A stretch of DNA of 52,257 bases, from assembly GCA_945869735.1 (NCBI GenBank), contig CAMBPQ010000017.1, positions 1 through 52,257 on the forward strand, read 5' to 3'. Made by a program: the position numbers and the translations under genes. The notes under the pieces are model-generated. The model was not told the origin of the DNA and did not search any database. It worked only from the letters and a program-made list of their open reading frames with translations. Source of the stretch: Planctomicrobium piriforme. GTDB taxonomy: Bacteria; Planctomycetota; Planctomycetia; Pirellulales; UBA1268. Positions 27,350 through 34,825 of this stretch are shown one piece after another. Each line of letters starts with the position of its first letter. Position 1 is the stretch's first letter.

Positions 27350-27594
27350 CCCGGATTCCCCGCGCTCGCGCTTGGGGCTTCTTGACGGGAGTCACATACT
27401 CCCGATCGTGAGGAGCCGGGGGTGGCACGCGCAGACGCCGTGGAATCTCTGCGACTCACGAGCGATCCTCAGTCGGCCACGCAGGCATCCTGTAGCAAAA
27501 TCCCCCGGCGCCGAGCATGTCACCGCCGGTGAACCAATCCGGCGCTGACTCAATGCGACCCGGATTCCCCGCGCTCGCGCTTGGGACTTCTTGA
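27350..27594 (-). repeat. family 2 modular repeat, copy 3
   Basis: Plus-strand order: P (27350-27384), shortened Q (about 27400-27418), R (27424-27542) and P (27559-27594), giving a direct repeat of P with a 209-bp period. Module R ends with the inverted pair CGCCGG and CCGGCG around a nine-base loop (27523-27543). Its orientation matches copy 2. It fills the convergent gap between the DUF4254 and squalene-repeat genes. Confidence 0.82.
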
Positions 27595-27618
27595 GGGATG
27601 ACGCGGCCGCTTTCGTGG

Positions 27619-28725
27619 TCACTTCTTCGGCAGGCAGTACGACAGGCCGAGCAACGCGTAGCTCGTGACGAGATCAGCCTCACCCTCCATCCAGCGTTCG
27701 TTCGGGTTCACCCACGAGCCATCCTCCCGCTGCCGAGACAGAATCGCGGTCGAGAGTTCGTCCCGCCAGCGGTGCTCACGGCCGGCGGCGTCGGTGAACG
27801 TCTCGACGCCGAGCGTGTCGAGGGCCTTGGCGGCGGTGTGGAAGTAATAGAAGAGCCCGGCCTGACCCATGCCGGGATTCTCCTCGAAGGTGTAGTGCTT
27901 CTGGAGCCATGCGATCGCCGCCTTGATCCGCGGGTCGTCCGGCGTGAGGCCGGCGAAGATCATGCTCTTCAGGCCCGCATAGGTCATTGAGCCGTAGCTC
28001 CGCAGGCCTCCCTCGGGCGTCTTGCCCGCCTGGCTCTCGCCGCCGGCCGCGGGCGTGTAGTAGAAGCCACCATCGGGATTCTTCTCCGCGAAGGGAAGCG
28101 GGTTGTGGGGCCCGGGCAGGTTTTGAGTCCGTGACACAAACTCCAGGGCCCGCTGGATCGCCGGATCGTTTTCGCTGGTGCCCACGGTCCGCAGGGCCTC
28201 GATCATGAACTGCGTGTTGGAGAGGTCGGGTCGCGACTTCTTGCCGTAACCGGCGCCGCCGTAGGCCGGGTCGCCCTTGCCCTTATTCTCACCGTCGTCC
28301 CATTGCAGTTTTTTGACGAACTCGGTCGTTCCCTTGATCTCGTCGGCGAGGCCACCGTCGGCATTGCACGCGGCCAGCGCGAGCATCGCGATCGAGGTCT
28401 CGTAGTTGGCGACCGGGGAGTCGGGGGCGTAGATGCCGCCGTCAGGCTGTCTGAACGAGAGCAGGTAGGTGAGACCCTTCTTCACGGGCGGTGCATCGAC
28501 GGGCATTCCCGAACGCACCAGGGCCGTGACGGCCAGAGCTGTCACAGCCGGGCCGACGTCTGCCGAGAAGCTGCCGTCGTCGGCTTGTTCCTTCTCGACG
28601 AGGAAGGCGGCCCCCTTCGTAAGCGCAGCGCGGATCGTAGCGGGGTCGGCGGCGCGGGCCGCCGCAGGGCCGCCGGCGAGCGCTAGCGCGAGGATGAGAA
28701 CGAGTGATCGAGGGGCAAAACGCAT
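27619..28725 (-). CDS. exported squalene/oxidosqualene-cyclase-repeat protein
   Basis: This 368-residue protein has a signal peptide (residues 1-26, ALAGGPAAARAA). The rest is an alpha/alpha toroid of prenyltransferase/squalene-oxidase repeats: LVEKEQADDGSFSADVG, LSFRQPDGGIYAPDSP, and later LSRQREDGSWVNPNERWMEG near the C-terminus. The QxxDGxW/QxDGG repeats are structural; the DxDD motif of true cyclases is absent, so no cyclase activity is expected. Such exported proteins are numerous in planctomycetes with unknown function. The upstream extension of the frame passes through a family 1 repeat, so ATG 28725 is used. Confidence 0.85.
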   Translation of the reverse strand: MRFAPRSLVLILALALAGGPAAARAADPATIRAALTKGAAFLVEKEQADDGSFSADVGPAVTALAVTALVRSGMPVDAPPVKKGLTYLLSFRQPDGGIYAPDSPVANYETSIAMLALAACNADGGLADEIKGTTEFVKKLQWDDGENKGKGDPAYGGAGYGKKSRPDLSNTQFMIEALRTVGTSENDPAIQRALEFVSRTQNLPGPHNPLPFAEKNPDGGFYYTPAAGGESQAGKTPEGGLRSYGSMTYAGLKSMIFAGLTPDDPRIKAAIAWLQKHYTFEENPGMGQAGLFYYFHTAAKALDTLGVETFTDAAGREHRWRDELSTAILSRQREDGSWVNPNERWMEGEADLVTSYALLGLSYCLPKK

Positions 28726-29035
28726 GGCTAAGTTCCCACGGAGGCGCAGGCCAGCGGCTATTGCCGCGTCTGAGAAAGCATAGGTACGGGAGGGCACGCC
28801 AGCCAAGCAGCCGGACGGCTTATGAGCGGTGAACTTTTCACCGGCTCGAGCGGCGGCGGCGACGTGCCTCCATCGCACCTGCCTGTGGCGGAGCCGCGAG
28901 ATGGCACCTTGGAGGAGGGAGGCAAGGGGGTCGGCGAACGCTCGAAGAGCGGCTGCGCCGCCGCGGCGATAGAGCGACGAGACTTTTGCCACCCCCGAGC
29001 CGGCGAGCCGGCGATCCACGGAAGTCGAATTCGCT
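28726..29035. other. 310-bp intergenic region with a family 1 repeat
   Basis: This gap lies between the stop of the 29036-29605 gene and the start of the squalene-repeat gene, both on the minus strand. Most of it (28869-29039) is a family 1 repeat. The left 140 bases (28726-28868) carry no gene; they contain a small inverted repeat, GTGAACTTTTCAC (28829-28841), and must also hold any promoter for the squalene-repeat gene. Confidence 0.55.
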
Positions 29036-29039
29036 CTAG
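28869..29039 (-). repeat. family 1 repeat, copy without the hairpin module
   Basis: Minus strand from 29039: CTAGAGCGAATTCGACTTCC, then CGTGGATCGCCGGCTCG and GGGGGTGGCAAAAGTCTCG. The core GAGCGTTCGCCGACCCCCTT (28945-28926) follows, and then the other terminus, seen on the plus strand from 28875 as GCACCTGCCTGTGGCGGAGC. That terminus matches GCATCTGCCTTTGATGGAGC at 43326. About 40 bases containing module P of the longer copies are missing. The left-type terminus contains the TAG stop of the 29036 gene. Confidence 0.6.
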
Positions 29040-29605
29040 GGAGCAACGGGGAGCGCCCGCGGAAAGGCCGGCACCTGCTTCGGCGGAAGGTCCCGGCCCT
29101 CCTCCAGTCGCCACTCTTCCCGCTCCTCGTCGCCGGCATAGTAGACGAGCCAGGCCGTCTGGTCGCCGTCGCTGGTGGCGCTGCAGTCCCAGTGGACATA
29201 GTTGTCGGGAATGTCGACCTGCTTGATCTTCGCCGGGAGGATGTCCCGGCGGATCAGCATGTACAGTTCGCGGTTGGAGAGATGATCAGTGAAGTCGAGA
29301 ACGATCCGCTTCTCGTAGAGCGCTTCGATTGTCCGCCACAGCCGCTCGTGCACCTGCTCGTCGTCGAGCGTGCAGGCGGGCTGGAGCGCCAGTTGCGGCT
29401 CAAACCAGCGGGCTAACGGCGTCAGCGGTGCCAACTCCCAGGCGAGCATCGATTCGAGAAATCGATTCTCGGCGGGTGTGGGCAGGTTGCGGAAGTCGAT
29501 CTCCCAGATCGATTCATCAAGGTAGGGCTCGATCGCCGTCCGTAGCTCGCCGTTGCGGAGCAGGCAGTCGATCTCTTCCGGTTCGGGATGATGGGTGAGA
29601 GGCAT
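29036..29605 (-). CDS. conserved protein of unknown function
   Basis: This 189-residue acidic protein has no signal peptide or membrane segment. Notable stretches are NGELRTAIEPYLDESIWEIDF, NRFLESMLAWELAPLTPLARWF and HLSNRELYMLIRRDILPAKIKQVDI. I do not recognise the family; it is of a type seen in planctomycetes. ATG 29605 begins MPLTHHPEPEEIDCLL; the upstream part of the frame is unlike coding sequence. It is 221 bases downstream of rpiB on the same strand. Its TAG stop coincides with the terminus of the family 1 repeat. Confidence 0.68.
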   Translation of the reverse strand: MPLTHHPEPEEIDCLLRNGELRTAIEPYLDESIWEIDFRNLPTPAENRFLESMLAWELAPLTPLARWFEPQLALQPACTLDDEQVHERLWRTIEALYEKRIVLDFTDHLSNRELYMLIRRDILPAKIKQVDIPDNYVHWDCSATSDGDQTAWLVYYAGDEEREEWRLEEGRDLPPKQVPAFPRALPVAP

Positions 29606-29826
29606 GCCGGATGGGTTCCTCGGGGCTGTTGCCGGTGGCCGATGACAAATCGAGCCTCGGACGTGCAGCTCCGACGATACCAACGCCCCACACCGCTTCA
29701 ATGATTTTCGAGCGTTTTTTTTCGGTCTTTTCGCGGCCGGCGGCGGTACGACCGTTACGACACGACGACTTTCCGCCGCTCCCCGCGGTGGCCCCATTTG
29801 CCGAGGCCACAGTGGCTACGCAGTCG

Positions 29827-30306
29827 TCAGCTGCCGGCGTGGGATGGGCTGGCTTTACCATCCGTGCAGGCGGTCTCGAGCGCCGCGATCTTCGCCACGC
29901 GGCGGGCGTGGCGGCCCCCCTCGAACGGCGTGGAGAGCCAGGTGCGGATGATCTTGTCCTGCAACTCGGGACCGAGCAGCTCCGCCGATAGACAGAGCAC
30001 ATTGAGGTCGTTATGGCGTCGGCTCATCTCGGCCGTGACCTCGTCGTGGCAGGTGGCGGCCCTGACACCCGGGAGTTTGTTGGCAGCGATCGACATGCCC
30101 ACGCCCGTGCAGCAGAGCAGGATGCCACGGTCTACGGTCGCGTCGCTCACTCGGCGGGCGACGTCGGCGGCGATGTCGGGGTAGTCGACTGCCTGCTCGC
30201 CGTCGGAGCCACAGTCAATCACCTCGTTGCCAATCCGCTCGAGGAGTCCGATGAGTCGACGGCGTGCAGCCACGCCCCGATGATCGCTGCCAATTGCAAT
30301 CCGCAT
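29827..30306 (-). CDS. rpiB: ribose 5-phosphate isomerase B
   Basis: It interconverts ribose 5-phosphate and ribulose 5-phosphate. This 159-residue RpiB/LacAB protein starts at ATG 30306 with MRIAIGSDHRGVAARRRLI. The active-site Cys lies in GILLCCTGVGMSIAANKLPGVRAA (about residues 63-86). DYPDIAADVA, RRHNDLNVLCLSAELLG and WLSTPFEGGRHARRV are also family-typical. The upstream extension of the frame enters the YrdC-YwlE gene's end. It lies 47 bases downstream of that fusion gene; the order YrdC, YwlE-like phosphatase, rpiB matches the ywlC-ywlE-ywlF order of Bacillus subtilis. Confidence 0.94.
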   Translation of the reverse strand: MRIAIGSDHRGVAARRRLIGLLERIGNEVIDCGSDGEQAVDYPDIAADVARRVSDATVDRGILLCCTGVGMSIAANKLPGVRAATCHDEVTAEMSRRHNDLNVLCLSAELLGPELQDKIIRTWLSTPFEGGRHARRVAKIAALETACTDGKASPSHAGS

Positions 30307-30353
30307 GGGTCCAGAAACTCCCTCGAACGCCGGTCCAATGCCGTTGCCGCGGA

Positions 30354-31493
30354 TCACGTGATCCGACGTTCGACCCCGAGTGTATCCATTCTGGCGACCA
30401 AATGCCCGTGGATCTGGCGGGCACATTTTCGGTAGGTCTCGAGGGGCCCGCCGACAGGATCAAGCACATCGCGGCGGTCCGGCGAGAGCATGGCCACGCG
30501 GCCGCCCGCCCCGGGAAACTGGGCCAGGATAGCGGCCCGGTGTGCGGTGGTCATCGTCAGGATAATGTCGGCCTGCGACACGAGCGACTCGGTGAGCGGC
30601 TGACTCTCGTGGCCGCCCAAGTCGCCGCCCATCTCGGACATCATTTCGACGGCGTGGGCGCTGGCGGGCCCGCCCCCCCAGGCCGCGAGGCCAGCGCTCG
30701 ACACCACCACGCCGTGCCGTTCGACCTGATCGGGTTGGCAGCCGAGTCGCTCGGCCACCATGACGCGAAACAGCGACTCGGCCATCGGGCTGCGGCACGT
30801 GTTGCCGGTACAGACGAAGAGCACCATGAGGCTCGAGAGCCGCCGCAGCGTCTCCTCGCTGACCACGCCTGGTCGGACCATTCGGAACGAATTGCCGTTG
30901 AGTTCGATCGTCGAGGCGGGCTGCGCGTAACGGGTGCGGCCATCGTCGATCACCAGCGCCAGTGAGCCCGGGCAGCGTTCGATGACATCGGCCGCGGTGA
31001 CGGCCTGGCCTGCAGCAGGGTTTCCGGGTTCCGCGAGCAGCACCGGTCCGGCGAGCATGCGCATGCAGTCGGCGAGCATCGGGTGCCCGGGAATGCGAAG
31101 CCGCAGTCGCCCCCCGCCGACGATCGCGGTCCGGGATGCCTCGGGAAGGCGGTGCACGAGGCTCTCGGTGTGGTCGTCGGGAATCAGCATCGACACCGGC
31201 CCCGGCCAGCAGCGGCGAGCAAGACGACGGCCGACCGGTGAGATCCGCGGTGCCCAGTCAAGCGCCTCGTCAGCGCTTTTGAGTGCGAGCGTGAGGAGAG
31301 GCTCGCCATCCCACCCGGTCACGATGCCGCCGAGGCGGGACGTCGCCGGCCCCGAGCGGCCGCTGGCGGCCACGACGTAGTCTGTTTCGGTCGGAAAGGC
31401 GACGCAGTGGCCCTCCGCGAGCGCCTGCACCGCGCGATGCACGACATCACGGGCATCTTCGGTGCGGCGCAGATCGATGACCATCGACGGCAT
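30354..31493 (-). CDS. YrdC/Sua5 domain fused to YwlE-like (arginine) phosphatase
   Basis: This is a 379-residue fusion. The N-terminal domain (about 1-215) has the YrdC/Sua5 fold that makes threonylcarbamoyl-AMP for tRNA t6A, with FPTETDYVVAAS and RRCWPGPVSMLIP. The usual Lys-x-Arg (KGRP) catalytic motif is not seen, so this half may be inactive. The C-terminal domain (from about 223) is a low-molecular-weight phosphatase: C228-T-G-N-T232-C-R234-S and general acid D345 in RDVLDPVGG. Thr at position 232 is the residue that makes B. subtilis YwlE arginine-specific; tyrosine phosphatases usually have Ile there. ATG 31493 is chosen; 31559 and 31484 are alternatives. It precedes rpiB. Confidence 0.85.
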   Translation of the reverse strand: MPSMVIDLRRTEDARDVVHRAVQALAEGHCVAFPTETDYVVAASGRSGPATSRLGGIVTGWDGEPLLTLALKSADEALDWAPRISPVGRRLARRCWPGPVSMLIPDDHTESLVHRLPEASRTAIVGGGRLRLRIPGHPMLADCMRMLAGPVLLAEPGNPAAGQAVTAADVIERCPGSLALVIDDGRTRYAQPASTIELNGNSFRMVRPGVVSEETLRRLSSLMVLFVCTGNTCRSPMAESLFRVMVAERLGCQPDQVERHGVVVSSAGLAAWGGGPASAHAVEMMSEMGGDLGGHESQPLTESLVSQADIILTMTTAHRAAILAQFPGAGGRVAMLSPDRRDVLDPVGGPLETYRKCARQIHGHLVARMDTLGVERRIT

Positions 31494-31575
31494 GATGGAG
31501 CCGGCGGCCTGAACAGCCGAGGAACGGAAGCGCCGATTCCTCGTTAAACCGGCTGACATTCACTAATGTCTCTGA

Positions 31576-31605
31576 AAAATACTCCGATTTGACTGGCTGA
31601 GTCAA
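31576..31605 (-). promoter_or_regulatory. possible sigma-70-type promoter for the YrdC-YwlE gene
   Basis: On the minus strand, TTGACT (31605-31600) is followed after 18 bases by TATTTT (31581-31576). This is an AT-rich island in an otherwise GC-rich region and lies about 80 bases before the chosen start. The -35 box is half of a perfect inverted repeat TTGACT-GGCTG-AGTCAA (31589-31605), which may be a repressor site. The assignment is by eye and the spacer is one base over optimal. Confidence 0.35.
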
Positions 31606-31783
31606 GAATCGTCGTCTGGGCAAGACGCGGCGGGAGCGGACTCTTGGCCAAGGTTTTCCCGTAACCACGGCCCGGGTCGCCGGGAACCTTGGGTTCGGCC
31701 GGCTTTTCGGCTTGTGGCGGCGTAGTGGGCTCCGGTATCTCTCCGCAGCCTCCGCCGCTACACCCCGGGCAACCGCACCCTCG

Positions 31784-34700
31784 ATGGCCATGCGCGTCAC
31801 CACGATCCAACGTCTTTCGCCGCGGCTCCTTGCCGCGCTGGCCTTGTGCGTGGTCGTCGTGCCGGCCAGGGCCCAGTCGGTTGCCGAACCGCTGCCACTG
31901 CCGCCGGTCGCAGCGGGGGACAACTCACCGGTCACCACGGGGAGGACCAACCCCGCCGACGTCATCGTGGAAGTCCGGATCGAGGGCAATCACGCCACCG
32001 ACGTGTCGAAGCTGCCGAAACTCGTCACCCGTGCAGGCCAGATCTTCGATTCCCAGGCGATCGAGGATGACGTGCGCACGCTCCATCGCTCGCGAAAGTT
32101 CGTCGACGTGCACCCGAAGTATGTCCGGGTCGCGGAGGGGATGGTCGTGATCTTCCAGGTCGTCGAACGGCCGATGCTCCGCTACGTGAAATACGTGGGC
32201 AACGACCGGGTGAGCACCCGCACGCTCCGCAAGCAGGCGGAGATCGACGTGGGCGACGCGATGGACCCCTATGTTGTCGAGGAGGCGCGGCGACGGATCG
32301 AGTCGCACTACCAAGAGAAGGGCTACGAGACGGCGCGGGTCACCACGGTCGAGGGCGACAAGGCCGGCGACAAGGGGGCCGTGTTTCTCATCGACGAGGG
32401 GCTCAACCGCAAGGCACTCTGGACGAGTTTCGTGGGCAACACGATTGCCAGTGATGCGCGGCTCCTGACCCAGATCAAGTCGAAGCCCGGCGTCTTCTGG
32501 CTGATCGGCGGCAATATCGACCGCGAGGTGATCGAGCAGGATGTCGAGACGCTGACGGCCTATTACCGCAGCCTTGGCTTCTTTCAGGCGAAGGTGGGCC
32601 GTGAGGTGGAGGTCGTGCACGAGGGGTCGCGGGCCTGGACGCACCTCACGTTCGTAGTCAATGAGGGGCCGCGATACACGATCCGCAATGTGTCGTTTGT
32701 CGGCAACAGCAAGTTTAAGAACGAGTTTCTCGAGCGCGACATCAAGCTCAAGGGAGGCGAGCACTTCAACCAATCGAAGATGGATGCCGACTTAAACCTG
32801 ATCCGCGATATCTATGGCGGCCGTGGCTTCGTCTTTGCCGACATCCGCGCCGATCCGCGGTTCCTCGAGGAGCCGGGCCAGCTCGACCTGGTCTACAACG
32901 TGACCGAGGGGCAGCGCTACCGCGTCGGCAAGATCAACGTGCGGATCCGTGGGGAGCACCCGCACACCCGGCACAGCACGGTGCTCAACCGCCTCTCACT
33001 CCGTCCTGGCGACATCCTCGACATCCGCAAACTGCGTGACGACGAACGGCGGCTGAAGTCGAGCAGCCTGTTCCTCGCCGATGCGTCGAAGGGCGCGGGG
33101 CCGAAGATCGTATTTTCCAAGCCCGATCCCTCCGACACTCGCGTGGCCCAGGAGCCCGAGCCGCAGCGTCCGCCGGGCTTCCGTGGCCAGAGCCCCGACG
33201 ACGAAGCCGATCACGTGATCGATCTCGTGCTTGATGCCGAGTGGAATGACCAGCCCCAGCAGGCGGCTGGCACGGGAGGGCCGGCTCCGAGCCCGCCTCC
33301 GAGACAGCTGAAGCCGATGTCGACCCCGCCCGCGGCCGTGGCCGCCCAGCCGGTGTGGCGCGGTCAAAGCCCCCAGTATCCATCCGCGCCGCCGCAGCCG
33401 TGGCAGCCGGCGGCCCAACAGCAGGTGCAGCCCGTGGCTCCTGGGCAGCCGATGCAGCAGCCAACCTGGGGCGGGGCGGCCTTGGCCCCCCAGGCCCCCA
33501 ACACGCTCGACTACTCGCGAATGGTCGCGCCGCCGCCGCCGGTCTACACCGTGCAGCAGCAGGTCACGCCCGGGTTTCCCGGCCAGCCCGGGATCCTGCA
33601 GCCCGCCGTGGCCGGGGGCGGGCCCTTCGGTGCGACTCCCGTGGCTCAGTTCGATCCCAATCAACCGGGCGCCTTTCAGCAGCCGGGGATGGTGCCCGAC
33701 TTCGCCGCCGACCCGTCGCAGGTCTATCCGGGGCAGGAGCCTTACGTGATCGTCGATGTCGACGCCGAGGAGACGCAGACCGGCCGTCTCATGATCGGTG
33801 CTGGCGTCAACTCCAATGCCGGCCTCGTGGGCAACATCGTCGTCGACGAGCAGAACTTCGACATCCTGCGGCTACCACGCAGCTGGGATGACATCAAAAA
33901 CGGCACCGCTTTCCGGGGAGCCGGCCAGCGATTCCGGCTCGAGGCCGCGCCGGGCACGCAGCTTCAGCGGTACATGGCCACGTTCCAAGAGCCCTATCTC
34001 TTCGACACTCGGATTGGCCTGTCGCTCTCGGCCTCCTATTTCACGCGGTACTTCTACGACTGGGCGGAAGCCCGGACTGGTGGCCGGATCGGCCTCGGCT
34101 ACCAATTCCAGTTCGCCCCCGACCTCTCGATCAACACCGGCTTCCGCGGCGAGAGCGTCGATGTCTTCAATCCGCGTGTGCTTGCTCCCGACATCGTCAA
34201 CATGCTCGGCACCAACTCCGTCTACGGCTTCAGCGCCGGCTTGGTCCACGACACCCGAGACAGCCCGTTCCTACCGACCCAGGGTCATCTTGCAACCCTC
34301 GAGTTCGAGCAGGTGATCGGCACCTTCTCCTATCCCCGCGGCATCGCGGAGGCACGGCAGTATTTTCTGCTCAACGAGCGTCCCGACGGCTCCGGCCGCC
34401 ACGTGCTCTCGATCGGCTCGGTGCTCGGCTTTTCGGGAAGCGACACGCCGGCCTACGACAACTTCTTTGCGGGCGGCTACAACACGATTCGCGGCTTTGT
34501 GTTCCGCGGAGCGAGCCCCCGCCAGAACGGCCCCACCGGTGGTCAGGCGATTGTCGGTGGCCCGTTCCAGTGGCTCAACACGATCGAATACATGTTTCCG
34601 ATCACGGCCGACGACACCCTCCGCGGCGTGGTCTTCACCGACGTCGGCACGGTCGAGTCGAACGTCTCCATCAACAACATGCGCGTGGCCCCCGGCGTGG

Positions 34701-34825
34701 GGCTACGGATCACGCTGCCGGCGATGGGGCCGGCGCCGATCGCGCTCGACTTCGCCGTCCCGGTGGCATATGCCCCGTACGACAGCAAGCAACTCTTCAG
34801 CTTTTTCGTCGGCTTCGCACGATGA
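31784..34825 (+). CDS. bamA: outer membrane protein assembly factor BamA (Omp85)
   Basis: It folds and inserts beta-barrel proteins into the outer membrane, which supports a Gram-negative-type envelope. The protein has 1013 residues, about 200 more than typical. It has a signal peptide (1-31, ending VVVPARAQS), then POTRA domains to about residue 480 (for example IEGNHATDVSKLPKLVTRAGQIF and RYTIRNVSFVGNSKFKNEF). An insert rich in Pro, Gln, Gly and Ala lies between the last POTRA strands and the barrel (about 446-653), and the barrel follows (about 654-1013). Barrel loop 6 shows IRGF (about 904), the equivalent of the VRGF/Y motif. The C-terminus ends in SFFVGFAR. ATG 31784 starts the signal peptide. 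It overlaps the next gene by four bases. Confidence 0.93.
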   Translation: MAMRVTTIQRLSPRLLAALALCVVVVPARAQSVAEPLPLPPVAAGDNSPVTTGRTNPADVIVEVRIEGNHATDVSKLPKLVTRAGQIFDSQAIEDDVRTLHRSRKFVDVHPKYVRVAEGMVVIFQVVERPMLRYVKYVGNDRVSTRTLRKQAEIDVGDAMDPYVVEEARRRIESHYQEKGYETARVTTVEGDKAGDKGAVFLIDEGLNRKALWTSFVGNTIASDARLLTQIKSKPGVFWLIGGNIDREVIEQDVETLTAYYRSLGFFQAKVGREVEVVHEGSRAWTHLTFVVNEGPRYTIRNVSFVGNSKFKNEFLERDIKLKGGEHFNQSKMDADLNLIRDIYGGRGFVFADIRADPRFLEEPGQLDLVYNVTEGQRYRVGKINVRIRGEHPHTRHSTVLNRLSLRPGDILDIRKLRDDERRLKSSSLFLADASKGAGPKIVFSKPDPSDTRVAQEPEPQRPPGFRGQSPDDEADHVIDLVLDAEWNDQPQQAAGTGGPAPSPPPRQLKPMSTPPAAVAAQPVWRGQSPQYPSAPPQPWQPAAQQQVQPVAPGQPMQQPTWGGAALAPQAPNTLDYSRMVAPPPPVYTVQQQVTPGFPGQPGILQPAVAGGGPFGATPVAQFDPNQPGAFQQPGMVPDFAADPSQVYPGQEPYVIVDVDAEETQTGRLMIGAGVNSNAGLVGNIVVDEQNFDILRLPRSWDDIKNGTAFRGAGQRFRLEAAPGTQLQRYMATFQEPYLFDTRIGLSLSASYFTRYFYDWAEARTGGRIGLGYQFQFAPDLSINTGFRGESVDVFNPRVLAPDIVNMLGTNSVYGFSAGLVHDTRDSPFLPTQGHLATLEFEQVIGTFSYPRGIAEARQYFLLNERPDGSGRHVLSIGSVLGFSGSDTPAYDNFFAGGYNTIRGFVFRGASPRQNGPTGGQAIVGGPFQWLNTIEYMFPITADDTLRGVVFTDVGTVESNVSINNMRVAPGVGLRITLPAMGPAPIALDFAVPVAYAPYDSKQLFSFFVGFAR

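Noticed and set aside
20874-27594. CRISPR array or tandem satellite as an explanation of family 2
   Set aside because: The repeats are not regularly spaced short direct repeats with unique spacers. They are modular, single or one-and-a-half units, separated by kilobases and inverted relative to each other, and no cas gene is present.
29700-29740. T-run (eight T) resembling an intrinsic terminator on the plus strand
   Set aside because: No plus-strand gene ends upstream of it, and the preceding bases do not form a GC-rich hairpin.
31544-31810. Possible small Pro-rich secreted protein on the minus strand
   Set aside because: It lacks a signal peptide, overlaps the bamA start on the other strand, and could be chance in a GC-rich region. 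I list the region only under regulatory findings.
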